Positions 14,084-22,607 of a stretch of DNA of 41,708 nucleotides are shown here, piece by piece. The notes under the pieces were generated by a model that saw only the letters and a list, made by a program, of their open reading frames with translations, ran no database searches and was not told where the DNA came from. How positions within the stretch are numbered: the stretch's first letter is position 1; each line of letters starts with the position of its first letter. This DNA is from a virus. Where the stretch lies: positions 1 to 41,708 of the IMG/VR virus record IMGVR_UViG_3300035670_000496; one strand, given 5' to 3'. Both the position numbers and the translations under genes were made by a program.

Positions 14084-14577
14084 GGGAGCGCCTGACGCCG
14101 CACGCCGTCATGGACGCGCTGGACCCCGCGCGGAGGGAGCGGCTGCTGGCGATCAACCCGCACCTGCGCCCCGGGGCTGCGCTGAGCACCACCCGCGGCC
14201 GGGTGGTGGACGCCTCGGCGCAGTGGAGCGGGAGCCGCGTCGACCTCGTCGCGAAGGGGCTGCGGCTGGACCTCACCCCCAACGCGCGGCTGCACCCTCA
14301 GGAGGTGGCCCGTCGGCGCCGGCGCGAGCACCAGGTGGTGACCGCCGCCCTGCGGGGGATCGTGCCGCCCGCGGGACCGTGGCGGGTGTGCATCACGCGC
14401 GTCGGGCCGCGGGCGATGGACGACGACAACCGCACCGCGTCGGCGAAGGGCGTGCGGGACGCCGTCGCGGCGTGGCTGGGCGTGGACGACGGGAGCGAGA
14501 GCGTGCGGTGGGAGGTCCGTGGCGAGGTCGCCCGGGGCTACGCCGTGCGGGTGCAGATCGAGGGGAGCGTGGCGTGA
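14080..14577 (+). CDS. RusA-like Holliday-junction resolvase
   Basis: A 165-residue protein. Residues 113-137 read MDDDNRTASAKGVRDAVAAW followed by LGVDDGS, matching the RusA catalytic signature of an Asp-rich DxDN, a Lys on the following helix, and a second Asp cluster. RusA enzymes cut four-way junctions made during recombination-dependent replication, which fits the annealing protein in the leftward operon. The N-terminal part (PHAVMDALDPARRERLLAIN) is extra to minimal RusA. Start: GTG at 14080. Confidence 0.75.
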   Translation: MRERLTPHAVMDALDPARRERLLAINPHLRPGAALSTTRGRVVDASAQWSGSRVDLVAKGLRLDLTPNARLHPQEVARRRRREHQVVTAALRGIVPPAGPWRVCITRVGPRAMDDDNRTASAKGVRDAVAAWLGVDDGSESVRWEVRGEVARGYAVRVQIEGSVA

Positions 14578-15071
14578 CAATGACCGAGACGACGACGGAG
14601 GCCCCCGAGCTGGTGCGCCTGCGGGTGCTTTGGTACGCGCTGCGGCGCCAGGGGCACGACGCGCCGGGTGCGCCGGGGATCGCCTACGACCGCCCGGTGG
14701 TGCAGAGCAGCCCGCAGCAGCCGACGACGCCGCACGGCTTCGGCCTCGGCCACGCGCGGGACGTCGTCGGGGAACGGCTCGCGGCGATGCCCGCGGGCGA
14801 GGTCCGCGCCACGCTGTGCTGGTACCGCAGCCACGATGCCTCGGGGGCGTGGGCCTCGGGCAGCGCGGAGGCGATCCTCGACGCCTGCGTGCGCGCGCTC
14901 GCCACGTCGGCGCAGCTCGCGGCCTGGGCGGCGTCGTCGCAGGAGGGCACGCCCCGGCAGCGGCAGGCGCACGTCACCGCGGCGGGGCGCACCTGGGCGC
15001 GGGCGAGGCTGGCGCGAGCGTGGACGGCTTGGATGGGTGCGGCGCCTGCTCCTGCTACCGTTGCGCCGTGA
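14574..15071 (+). CDS. Hypothetical protein before late genes
   Basis: A 165-residue protein. Starts VTMTETTTEAPELVRLRVLW and contains GHARDVVGERLAAMPAGEVR with an Ala-rich helical C-terminus. It lies where lambdoid phages carry late regulators (Q-like antiterminators), between resolvase and terminase. The sequence does not show a recognisable antiterminator motif, so the role is open. Confidence 0.5.
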   Translation: MTMTETTTEAPELVRLRVLWYALRRQGHDAPGAPGIAYDRPVVQSSPQQPTTPHGFGLGHARDVVGERLAAMPAGEVRATLCWYRSHDASGAWASGSAEAILDACVRALATSAQLAAWAASSQEGTPRQRQAHVTAAGRTWARARLARAWTAWMGAAPAPATVAP

Positions 15072-15301
15072 CCCGCGTCTACGCCTTCGCTGTGCCCCCC
15101 TCAGCCGCCCTGCGCGCAGCCCTCACCGAGCGATGGGGCGGCCACGGCAACGGGTGGGGATGGTGGGCGCCCGAAGGCGCGGAGGTGCCGCACGACACGG
15201 CCTCGTGGCTCGCTGCGACGGGCCTCTCGCCGGTGCCGGGGCGCAGGGCGGACCCGTCGCGCCCCGCCGACGCCGACGAGGCTGGATGGGAGCCCCCTTG
15301 A
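15068..15301 (+). CDS. Small hypothetical protein
   Basis: A 77-residue protein. VTRVYAFAVPPSAALRAALT then RWGGHGNGWGWWAPEGAEVP, a Trp/Gly-rich segment. GTGA-coupled to the upstream gene and last of the replication operon before a 91-base gap. No family recognised. Confidence 0.45.
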   Translation: MTRVYAFAVPPSAALRAALTERWGGHGNGWGWWAPEGAEVPHDTASWLAATGLSPVPGRRADPSRPADADEAGWEPP

Positions 15302-15392
15302 CAGCCTCCCTGCCCTCGTGCGAGGCTTTCGGCAGCCGCACCCCATTTCGCCAACGGCACACGTGTGTCCGGCGCCTGGGCGGCTCCCCCGC

Positions 15393-15605
15393 ATGACGGT
15401 CGACACGGACACCGCCGCGCGTGCCCTCGGGCTTGCGCCTCGCACCGCGCGCGGCGTGCTGGCGCTCGTCGCCGCGCGCACGGGCCGCGCCGGGGCCGCC
15501 TCGACGGGTGGCCGACCTGGGCGCACCGTCGCCGTCGATGACCTCGCGCGGCACTACGGCCTCGACCCCGCCGACGTGATCGACGCGGCCTCCCTGAGCA
15601 CCTGA
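15393..15605 (+). CDS. Small DNA-binding-like protein
   Basis: A 70-residue protein. TDTAARALGLAPRTARGVLA looks like a helix-turn-helix, with a second helical unit DDLARHYGLDPADVIDAAS after a Gly-rich hinge. It sits directly before the terminase genes and could be a terminase accessory or a regulator. The ATG at 15393 is preferred over a longer form starting at 15318, which has atypical composition. Confidence 0.5.
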   Translation: MTVDTDTAARALGLAPRTARGVLALVAARTGRAGAASTGGRPGRTVAVDDLARHYGLDPADVIDAASLST

Positions 15606-15689
15606 CCGACTCTCCTGCGCTGGGCCTGGGCGTCCCCTCCGTCCCCGGGCGCAGCGCAGGGCAGTCGAGGCCCAACGACCAGCCCACCC
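15606..15689. repeat. Inverted repeat before terminase
   Basis: CCTGCGCTG (15614-15622) and CAGCGCAGG (15652-15660) form a perfect 9-bp inverted repeat with a 29-base, C/G-rich loop. It lies just upstream of the small-terminase candidate. It could be an RNA hairpin or a packaging-recognition site; nothing else is seen in this gap. Confidence 0.45.
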
Positions 15690-16241
15690 ATGCCCCCCAT
15701 CGGCGGACCCCCGAAGATCCCGCCCGCGCTGCTCCCCGAGCTCTTCGACCTGTCGCAGAGCCTGCACCCGGGCACCAAGCGCGTGTGGAGCGATCACCAG
15801 ATCGCGGCGCATCTCAAGAGCGCGCACGGCATCGAGGTGTCGCACGACGCGGTGACGCGGGCGCTGAACCCGCTGCGCGCCGTTGCGCGGGCGGCCACAG
15901 CGGATGCGATCCGCTCCAAGATCGTCGACCGCATCCCCGACCAGATCGAAGCCCTCGACGACCTCATGGCCAAGGTGCGCGCCATCGCGTCGCCGAAGCC
16001 TGGGAAGAAGCCGCCGACGCCGTCGCAGGTGATGGCCGCCCTCGACGAGTTCCGCAAGGGGCTGGAGACCAAGCTCCGGTTCAGCGGGGTCGGCGAGAAG
16101 GTGGAGATGACGGCCGACGTAGCCGTCGAAGAGGTTCCGCGTGGAGATGCCCGCGACGAGCTCGCCACGGTTCTTGCGCGCGAAGCTGCTGCAGCTACCC
16201 GACCCGGAGCGAAGGGCGGCGCTGGCGGCGCTTCGCCCTGA
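15690..16241 (+). CDS. Terminase small subunit (probable)
   Basis: A 183-residue protein with an N-terminal helix-turn-helix-like region (WSDHQIAAHLKSAHGIEVSH), a central helical region with DRIPDQIEALDDLMAKVRAI, and a basic Pro/Lys segment. Its place directly before, and overlapping by 101 bases, the large terminase supports a DNA-recognition subunit that selects the packaging site. Sequence similarity to a named small-terminase family is not obvious to me. Confidence 0.6.
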   Translation: MPPIGGPPKIPPALLPELFDLSQSLHPGTKRVWSDHQIAAHLKSAHGIEVSHDAVTRALNPLRAVARAATADAIRSKIVDRIPDQIEALDDLMAKVRAIASPKPGKKPPTPSQVMAALDEFRKGLETKLRFSGVGEKVEMTADVAVEEVPRGDARDELATVLAREAAAATRPGAKGGAGGASP

Positions 16242-17598
16242 GACCGCCCTCGCGCTCCTGCACGACTGGCGCTTTCGAGCGCGCGACGCCCAGCTTGCCC
16301 CCGAGGGCCCCTGGCGCATCTGGATGGTGATGGCGGGGCGCGGCTTCGGGAAGACCCGGTGCGGCGCTGAATGGATCCTTGAGCGCGTTGAGGCCGGCGC
16401 GCGGCGCATCCACCTGGTGGGCGCCACCGCCGCCGACGTGCGCGACACGATGATCGAGGGGGAGAGCGGCATCCTCAACGTTGCCCCGCCTCGCCTCCGA
16501 CCCGTCTACATCCACTCGAAGCGCCTCCTGCGCTGGCCTCAGACCGGCGCGCGGGCGCTGTGCTTTTCCAGCGAGAAGCCCCGGCAGCTTCGCGGGCCGC
16601 AGTGCGACACCGCCTGGGCCGACGAGACCGCAGCGTGGGAGAAGCCCGACACCTGGGACCAGCTGCTCTTCGGGCTGCGCCTCGGGAACGACCCGCGGGT
16701 GTGCGTCACGACGACGCCGCGGCCGACGAAGCTCATCAAGAAGATCCTGCGGGAGCCCACCACGGCGGTCACCCGGGGCAGCACGTACGAGAACGCGGCG
16801 AACCTCGCCACGGGGTTCCTCGACGACATCCTCCGGCAGTTCGAGGGCACGCGCCTCGGGCGGCAGGAGCTCGAGGCGGAACTCCTCGAAGACACCCCGG
16901 GCGCTCTCTGGCGGCTCGGGCAGATCGAAGCGGACCGCGTCGACGAGGCCCCCGAGCTCGCGCGCATCGCGGTTGCGGTCGACCCCTCGGCGACCAACAC
17001 CGAGACCAGCGCCGAGACCGGCATCGTGGCCGGTGGGGTCGACGCCCGCGGGCACGGCTACATCCTCCGCGACGCCAGCGGGAAGTACACCCCGGGCGAG
17101 TGGGGCGCCGCCGCGGTGCTCCTGCATGACGCCCTCGATGCGGACTGCGTCGTCGTCGAGACGAACCAGGGCGGCGACATGGCGGTGCACGTGCTCACCA
17201 CGGCCGCCGAGAAGCTCTACCGCGAGAAGAAGCGGAAGACCCCGCACATCACCGTGCGCCGGGTCCATGCCTCCCGCGGGAAGCGGGCACGCGCCGAGGC
17301 CCCCGCGGCTCTCTCCGAGCAGCACCGGGTGCATCACGTCGGGTGCCACGCGAAGCTCGAAGATCAGCTTTGCACCTGGGATGCGAGCGACGGGTCACCC
17401 TCGCCGGATCGCCTCGACGCCTTCGTGTGGCTGGTGACGTGGCTCCTGCTCGAAGGTTCCGCGACGCCCGGCTACGGCGACGCCGCGAAGGGGCTCAAGG
17501 GCGCGCCACCGGGCCCTGCTGACGACGCCGACGAGACTCCGTCGACGCGGCGCGAGTCGCGCCGCGAACGCTCCCGAGACCGCTCCGACCGATGGTGA
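16141..17598 (+). CDS. Terminase large subunit
   Basis: A 485-residue protein. Walker A AGRGFGKT at residues 65-72, Walker B with WADE at about 159-162, and a coupling motif in VCVTTTPRP. The C-terminal nuclease has acidic residues at D281 (VAVDPSATN), E340 (VVVETNQGG) and D423/D426 (SPDRLDAFVW), typical of the RNase H-like nuclease of Terminase_6-type packaging motors. It cuts and pumps DNA into proheads. The GTG start at 16141 (ATG at 16147 in frame) overlaps the upstream gene by 101 bases. The N-terminal adenine-binding region is then complete. Ends in an Arg/Ser-rich tail. Confidence 0.92.
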   Translation: MEMPATSSPRFLRAKLLQLPDPERRAALAALRPETALALLHDWRFRARDAQLAPEGPWRIWMVMAGRGFGKTRCGAEWILERVEAGARRIHLVGATAADVRDTMIEGESGILNVAPPRLRPVYIHSKRLLRWPQTGARALCFSSEKPRQLRGPQCDTAWADETAAWEKPDTWDQLLFGLRLGNDPRVCVTTTPRPTKLIKKILREPTTAVTRGSTYENAANLATGFLDDILRQFEGTRLGRQELEAELLEDTPGALWRLGQIEADRVDEAPELARIAVAVDPSATNTETSAETGIVAGGVDARGHGYILRDASGKYTPGEWGAAAVLLHDALDADCVVVETNQGGDMAVHVLTTAAEKLYREKKRKTPHITVRRVHASRGKRARAEAPAALSEQHRVHHVGCHAKLEDQLCTWDASDGSPSPDRLDAFVWLVTWLLLEGSATPGYGDAAKGLKGAPPGPADDADETPSTRRESRRERSRDRSDRW

Positions 17599-18884
17599 CC
17601 GACCCCACGACGATCCAGCGCAGCCGCGTCCGTGACGAGGACATCCCGCGACGCCCGCGGGTGCTCTCGGGCCGTGCGCTGTCCGACGTGCAGGTCACGC
17701 AGTGGACCGTCGGGCAGGTGCGCAGCGCGCTGCGCCTCCACGTCGACGGCGACTTCCACCGCTCCGCGCTGCTGGCCGACGCCGCGCGCGGTGACGACCG
17801 CATCAAGAGCGACCTCCGCACGCGCGTCTACGCCGTGACGGGGCTCCCCTTCCGGCTCGACCCCTCGCCCCGCGGTGACCAGCGCCGCGCGAAGGCCGTG
17901 CGCGACGAGCTGGCCGAGCGCTGGCCGTCGCTCTTCCCGCAGTCCCTGGTGCGCGACCTCCTGCGTTGGGGCACGATGCAGGGCGTCGGCTACGGCGCGG
18001 TGGGCTGGGAAGCATCGGGCGGCCGGTGGTGGCCCTCGGTGGAGGTCTGGCACCCGCAGCACCTGCGCTACCACGAGGCGCGGCGCGTCTACGAGGCCAG
18101 CAGCACCGCGGGCAACCTCGACGTGATCCCGGGCGACGGCGCCTGGCTCTGCTACCTGCCCGAGGGTGCGCGCGGCTGGATGGACGCCAGCATCCGCGGC
18201 CTCGCGATCCCCTACCTCCTGCGCGGCCTCTCGCGGCGGGATTGGGCGCGCTTCGGCGAGAAGCACGGCCTCCCGATCACCGGCGCCATCGTGCCCGAAG
18301 AGGCCGACACCGACGACAAGGACAACTTCTTCGACGACCTGCGGCAGCTCGCGGGCGAGGGCATCGTGATGCTGCCCCGCGACCGCGACGGCAAGGGCTT
18401 CGGCATCGAGATGATCGAGCCCAAGAACGTCGCCGCGTGGCAGGGCTTCGAGCATGTGCTTTTGCACTGCGACGTGAGCATCGCGGTGGAGCTGCTCGGG
18501 CAGGCGTCCAACGCCCAGGAGGGCGGGAGCTACGCCAAGGCCGTCGCCCTCGGGACGATCCGCCAGGACCTCCTCGAAGCCGACGCGCTGGGCATCGCCG
18601 AGACGATCCGCGCCGACGTGCTCAAGCCGTGGGCTCGCTTCAACTTCGGCGACCCCGAACTCGCGCCGATCCCGGTCTGGGACGCAACGCCGCCCGAGGA
18701 CACCTCGAAGCTCGCCACGACGTGGCAGACCGCCGGGGACGCCCTCACGAAGCTTTCGCAGAGCGCCGGGGCGCAGGGGATGGAGGTCGACCTCGACGCC
18801 TTCGCCGCGCGCTTCGGCATCCCGCTGCGCCGCGCCGCGCGCCCTGCCCCGCCCGCTCCGACCGCGCCGCCGGCGCAGGACTGA
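17592..18884 (+). CDS. Portal protein (DUF935, Mu gp29-like)
   Basis: A 430-residue protein. Features of the DUF935 portal family include the early DDRIKSDLRTRVYAVTGLPF, a central YLLRGLSRRDWARFGEKHGL, the PITGAIVPE segment, and SIAVELLGQASNAQEGGSYA. The portal is the dodecameric ring at the capsid vertex that couples the terminase and later the tail. It overlaps the terminase gene by 7 bases. No Mu gp30-type (MuF) head protein follows, unlike in Mu. The C-terminal 25 residues are Ala/Pro-rich. Confidence 0.85.
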   Translation: MVTDPTTIQRSRVRDEDIPRRPRVLSGRALSDVQVTQWTVGQVRSALRLHVDGDFHRSALLADAARGDDRIKSDLRTRVYAVTGLPFRLDPSPRGDQRRAKAVRDELAERWPSLFPQSLVRDLLRWGTMQGVGYGAVGWEASGGRWWPSVEVWHPQHLRYHEARRVYEASSTAGNLDVIPGDGAWLCYLPEGARGWMDASIRGLAIPYLLRGLSRRDWARFGEKHGLPITGAIVPEEADTDDKDNFFDDLRQLAGEGIVMLPRDRDGKGFGIEMIEPKNVAAWQGFEHVLLHCDVSIAVELLGQASNAQEGGSYAKAVALGTIRQDLLEADALGIAETIRADVLKPWARFNFGDPELAPIPVWDATPPEDTSKLATTWQTAGDALTKLSQSAGAQGMEVDLDAFAARFGIPLRRAARPAPPAPTAPPAQD

Positions 18885-18890
18885 CCCACG

Positions 18891-20327
18891 ATGCCCGACG
18901 ACGCCACCACGACCCCGCCGCGGCCTTCCTCGGCCGACGTGCTCGCCCTGCTCGGCGCGGAGCCCCTGGCGCTCGCCCCATCGGCGGTGCGCTCGCTCTC
19001 CGCGCCCGCGGCGATGTACGGCTGGGACGACGAGAACGACGAGCCCGGCTACGAGCTCGTGGGCGACCTCGCGGTCATCTCCGTGCGCGGCACCCTGATG
19101 CAGCGCGGGTGCTGGTGGTGGCACGGCTACGACACGCTCGCCGCCGCCTTCGGCCGGGCGTTGCTCGACGGCCGCGCCCGTGCCGTTGTGCTCGACCTCG
19201 ACTCCCCCGGCGGGTACGTCGCCGGGTGCTTCGACGCCGCGCGGCGGATGCGCGCTGCGGCCGACGCCGCGGGCAAGCCCGTGGTCGCGGTGTCGAACGA
19301 GCGTTGCTACTCCGCGGCCTACGCCCTGGCCTGCGTCGCCGATGCCATCGTGGTGCCCGAGACCGCTGGCGTCGGGTCGGTCGGCATCATCGGGACCATG
19401 GTGTCGTGGTCCGCTGCGCTCGAAGCCGCAGGCGTTGACGTGCGCGTCATCGTGTCCGGGGCCGAGAAGGCCGACGGGCACCCGGCGCAGCCCCTCTCCG
19501 ACGGCGCCGTCGCCCGCGAGCAAGCCCGCGTCGACCAGCTCGCCGACGTGTTCTTCGCGTGGGTGGCCGAGCGCCGCCCGCTGACCGTCGCCCAGGTGAC
19601 CGCGCTGCAGGCCGGTATCCGACTCGGCCCCGAGGCCGTCACCGCGAAGCTCGCCGACCGCGTCGGCACCCTCGCCGCGATCCTCGGCGGGGAGCTCTCC
19701 ATCGAGGAGTGCTGCCACGTCGAGGCCGAGGGCACCGAGGTCAACGAAGTCCCTGTCCCTGCGCCCGGCGAGGGCGCCTCCCGCGGCGAAGGCCGCCCGA
19801 TCCCCCCGAGGCACACCATGACGATCCAGCTTTCCACCATCCTCGCGGCCCTCGGCGTGTCCGACCCCGAGAAGGCCCTCCAGACCGCCAACGACCTGCG
19901 CGCCGTGCGCGACCAGGTCTGCGCCGTCACCGGCGAGTCCGACACGGCGAAGGCCCTCGGCGCGCTGCACGCGATGAAGCGCGACGCCGCCGCGGCGAAC
20001 GAGCTCCGCGCGCAGATCGAGGCCGACAAGAAGGCCGCTGCCGCCAAGGAGCGCGCGTCGATCCTCGACGGCGCCGTCACCGCGATGAAGCTCAGCCCCG
20101 CCGAGCGCGCCCAGGACGGCACCGCCGAGGGCTGGACCACCGCGCTGACCAACGACGCCCTGAAGGCGTTCGTGCAGCGCGCCGGCGCCGTCGCACCGCA
20201 GTCCCGCCCGACGCAGCCCACGAAGGGCGCGGCCGCGGTGGGCGGGCTCACCGACGAGCAGAAGGCCATCGCCGATCAGGTCGGCATCTCCCACGACGAC
20301 TACGCCAAGGCCCTCGCGCAGGGCTGA
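18891..20327 (+). CDS. Prohead protease fused to scaffold (S49-type)
   Basis: A 478-residue protein. Residues about 60-260 are an S49/SppA-like peptidase: DLDSPGG at 102-108, the catalytic Ser in CYSAAY (S141), GVGSVGIIG at 160-168 and a dyad Lys in GAEKADG (K193). The C-terminal third (from residue 310) is a helical scaffold-like region. This protease-plus-scaffold organisation matches lambda C and Mu I. The protease trims proheads and removes the scaffold. An in-frame ATG at 19818 could yield the scaffold alone. Confidence 0.88.
   Translation: MPDDATTTPPRPSSADVLALLGAEPLALAPSAVRSLSAPAAMYGWDDENDEPGYELVGDLAVISVRGTLMQRGCWWWHGYDTLAAAFGRALLDGRARAVVLDLDSPGGYVAGCFDAARRMRAAADAAGKPVVAVSNERCYSAAYALACVADAIVVPETAGVGSVGIIGTMVSWSAALEAAGVDVRVIVSGAEKADGHPAQPLSDGAVAREQARVDQLADVFFAWVAERRPLTVAQVTALQAGIRLGPEAVTAKLADRVGTLAAILGGELSIEECCHVEAEGTEVNEVPVPAPGEGASRGEGRPIPPRHTMTIQLSTILAALGVSDPEKALQTANDLRAVRDQVCAVTGESDTAKALGALHAMKRDAAAANELRAQIEADKKAAAAKERASILDGAVTAMKLSPAERAQDGTAEGWTTALTNDALKAFVQRAGAVAPQSRPTQPTKGAAAVGGLTDEQKAIADQVGISHDDYAKALAQG
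19818..20327 (+). CDS. Nested in-frame scaffold protein (candidate)
   Basis: An internal ATG at residue 310 of the protease gene begins MTIQLSTILAALGVSDPEKA and gives a 169-residue helical, Ala/Lys/Glu-rich scaffold. GAGG lies about 6 bases upstream as a modest ribosome site. The domain starts exactly where the Gly/Pro-rich linker ends. Lambda C/Nu3 and Mu I/Z are known examples of this nested arrangement. Separate translation is inferred, not shown. Confidence 0.6.
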   Translation: MTIQLSTILAALGVSDPEKALQTANDLRAVRDQVCAVTGESDTAKALGALHAMKRDAAAANELRAQIEADKKAAAAKERASILDGAVTAMKLSPAERAQDGTAEGWTTALTNDALKAFVQRAGAVAPQSRPTQPTKGAAAVGGLTDEQKAIADQVGISHDDYAKALAQG

Positions 20328-20362
20328 TCCCTCGCGCCACACCCTGCACGGAGCACTGAGCC

Positions 20363-21229
20363 ATGACCGCCACCACCGAGAACCGCCTCACCGACGAGAA
20401 GGGCGACAGCCCCATCGCGCGCCTCTTCCCGGCGCTCCCCGTCGCCGCCGCCACCACGATCCGCCACGGCGTGATGGTGGGCATCAACCTGTCCGGCTTC
20501 CTCGTCGAGGTCTCCGCGGACCCGACGATCCGCGTGCTGGGCCGCAGCGAAGAGTACGTCGACAACTCCGCGGGCGCCGCGGGCGCCAAGACCTGCAAGG
20601 TCAAGCGCGGGATCTTCGGCTGGACCAACAGCGCGACCACGCTGGCCGTCGCCGACACGCACGTCGGGCGCCTCTGCTACGCGGTCGACAACCAGACCGT
20701 GTCGCTGCGCAACCCTCTCGGGTCCTACCCGGTGGCGGGCCGCGTCTACGACGTCGACGCCGACGGGCAGGTGTTCGTCGAGCACGGCGTGGAGAACGAC
20801 CAGGCGCAGGGCGTCTGTGACCTCTTCCTGCTCGCGGGTGCGGACCTCTCGACCACGGGCCAGCAGCGGTTCGTTTCGCTCGACTCCGCGGGAGACGTGG
20901 TGCTGGCGTCGACCGCCGGCATGGTCGCCTTGGGCGTGCTGCTCAACGCCCCGGCCTCGGGCGCGGTCGCCATCGTGCGCCGCCGGGGCCCGGTGCGGAT
21001 GCTCTTCTCCGCGGCCGTGACCGAGGGGAAGTGCATCGCCGTCGAGGCGACCAACGGCCGCGCCAAGGAAGCCGTCAACACCACCTGCGACGCTTCGGGC
21101 GCGTCGGCCACGGCCGCGCTGACCGGGAGCTTCATCATGGGCCAGACGCTCGAGGAGTCCTCGGGCACGGGCGACGTGGCCCTCGTCGACATCCACCCCA
21201 TGGGCTGTCGCCCCGGGACGCTGGCGTGA
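20363..21229 (+). CDS. Capsid decoration protein (DUF2190-like C-terminus)
   Basis: A 288-residue, beta-rich protein. The N-terminal region includes IRHGVMVGINLSGFLVEVSA and a Cys-containing GYRC-like strand set. The C-terminal half, with VALGVLLNAPASGAVAIVRR then VTEGKCIAVEATNGRAKEA and GQTLEESSGTGDVALVDIHP, resembles DUF2190 small capsid or decoration proteins. Located between the scaffold and major capsid genes, where head-decoration proteins sit. The two halves may be two fused modules. ATG after a GGAG site. Confidence 0.65.
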   Translation: MTATTENRLTDEKGDSPIARLFPALPVAAATTIRHGVMVGINLSGFLVEVSADPTIRVLGRSEEYVDNSAGAAGAKTCKVKRGIFGWTNSATTLAVADTHVGRLCYAVDNQTVSLRNPLGSYPVAGRVYDVDADGQVFVEHGVENDQAQGVCDLFLLAGADLSTTGQQRFVSLDSAGDVVLASTAGMVALGVLLNAPASGAVAIVRRRGPVRMLFSAAVTEGKCIAVEATNGRAKEAVNTTCDASGASATAALTGSFIMGQTLEESSGTGDVALVDIHPMGCRPGTLA

Positions 21230-21261
21230 CCCGCCGCACCAACCGCTGAAGGACCACCGCC

Positions 21262-22188
21262 ATGCAGATCACCCCGCAGTCCCTGCGCGACCTCCGGGTC
21301 GCCATCAACATGCTCTTCTCGGGCGCCCGCGCGAAGACGCCGAGCGTCTACTCGGACTTCGCCTCGCGCGTCACCGCGTCGACGAAGACGATGTCCTTCC
21401 CCTCGCACGCCAGCACCCGGAAGCTCCGGCGCTGGGAGGGCGAGCGCAAGGTCATCAACGGCAGGGCCTACGACTACCAGGTCACGGCCGAGAAGTTCGA
21501 GCTCACTATGGGGATCCCCGTGGAGGAGATCGAGGACGACAACATCGGCGCGTTCAACCACCTCGTGATGGACATGGGCGAGCAGACCGCGCTCTGGCCC
21601 GATGACCTCGTCTTCGAGGCGCTCCTCGCGGGCGAGACCGGCCTCGCCTTCGACGGCAAGGCCTTCTTCGCGAACGACCACGCCCTCAAGAGCGGCAGCA
21701 CCATCGACAACCTCCAGACGTCGACGGCGCTCACGAAGGCGAACCTCGCGGGCCTCATCGAGCTGATGCTCGGCTGGGTGGGTGAGGACGGCCGCTCCCT
21801 GCGCGTGCGCCCCAACCTCCTCGTGGTGCCCCCGGCGCTGCAGGAGGAGGCCCTCGCGATCATCAACAGCGACATCCTCGCGCAGGTGTTCGGGTCGAAC
21901 ACGGCCGCCGCGGGCGAGACCAACACCATGAAGGGCCGCCTCCAGGTGAAGGTGTACCCCGAGCTCGGCGCCAGCGCGGGCGGGTCGGACACGTCCTACT
22001 ACCTGATGGACACGACCCGCAGCATCAAGCCGCTGATCTTCATGGAGCGCAGCGCCCCGAAGATGACCTTCAAGAACGCCGAGGACGACGACAACGTCTT
22101 CTGGGACGACGAGGTCGTGTTCGGCGTGCGCGCCCGCGGCGCCGCGGGCTACGGCCCGTTCCACCTCGCGCTCAAGGCCTCGGCCTGA
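21262..22188 (+). CDS. Major capsid protein (Mu gpT-like)
   Basis: A 308-residue protein. MQITPQSLRDLRVAINMLF, the KLRRWEGERKVINGRAYDYQ region, VTAEKFELTMGIPVEEIEDD, and LVVPPALQEEALAIIN are hallmarks of the Mu gpT-like major head subunit, an HK97-fold protein. Length agrees with Mu gpT (about 305). No N-terminal delta-domain is evident, consistent with a separate or protease-fused scaffold. AAGGA ribosome site before the ATG. Confidence 0.93.
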   Translation: MQITPQSLRDLRVAINMLFSGARAKTPSVYSDFASRVTASTKTMSFPSHASTRKLRRWEGERKVINGRAYDYQVTAEKFELTMGIPVEEIEDDNIGAFNHLVMDMGEQTALWPDDLVFEALLAGETGLAFDGKAFFANDHALKSGSTIDNLQTSTALTKANLAGLIELMLGWVGEDGRSLRVRPNLLVVPPALQEEALAIINSDILAQVFGSNTAAAGETNTMKGRLQVKVYPELGASAGGSDTSYYLMDTTRSIKPLIFMERSAPKMTFKNAEDDDNVFWDDEVVFGVRARGAAGYGPFHLALKASA

Positions 22189-22202
22189 TCCTCCCCTGAC
22201 CG

Positions 22203-22607
22203 ATGGCCTACGCCACCACCACAGACCTCGCGCGCCTCGGGATCGCCACCGCCGCCCTCTCGGGGGTGTCGTCGACGATCCAGGAGGCCGCGCTCGAGGC
22301 CGCGTCAGTCCTCGCCGACGGGTACCTGCGCGGGCGCTACACGCTCCCGCTCTCGGCCTGGGGCGAGGATCTGACGCGGGCGGTGTGCGCCATCGCCGCG
22401 TGGGACCTGCTCTGCGCGCGCGGCTTCGACCCGAACAAGGGCGGGGACGCCGCCATCGAGGCCCGCGCCGCCACCGCCACGAGCTGGCTCAAGGACGTGG
22501 CCGCGGGTCGCGTGCGACTCTCGGGCGGCAACACCACTCCGACCGCGACGCGCCACGCACGCGCCAGCGGGCCGCGGGTGAGCTCCGACCGGACCCGCGG
22601 CTGGTGA
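22203..22607 (+). CDS. Head-tail connector (DUF1320, Mu gp36-like)
   Basis: A 134-residue protein. MAYATTTDLARLGIATAALS then ASVLADGYLRGRYTLPLSAW and CAIAAWDLLCARGFDP match DUF1320, a Mu gp36-like head completion protein that plugs the portal. The tail carries Thr/Arg-rich residues. GTGA overlap with the next gene. Confidence 0.85.
   Translation: MAYATTTDLARLGIATAALSGVSSTIQEAALEAASVLADGYLRGRYTLPLSAWGEDLTRAVCAIAAWDLLCARGFDPNKGGDAAIEARAATATSWLKDVAAGRVRLSGGNTTPTATRHARASGPRVSSDRTRGW

Noticed and set aside
15298-15326. A late promoter at TTGACA (15298-15303)
   Set aside because: The -35 match is perfect but no acceptable -10 box occurs 16-19 bases downstream (CGAGGC).
17472-20342. A 956-codon open frame on the minus strand opposite portal and protease genes
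   Set aside because: Antisense to two clearly recognisable genes. Long antisense frames are expected in very GC-rich DNA, and the translation is low-complexity without domains.
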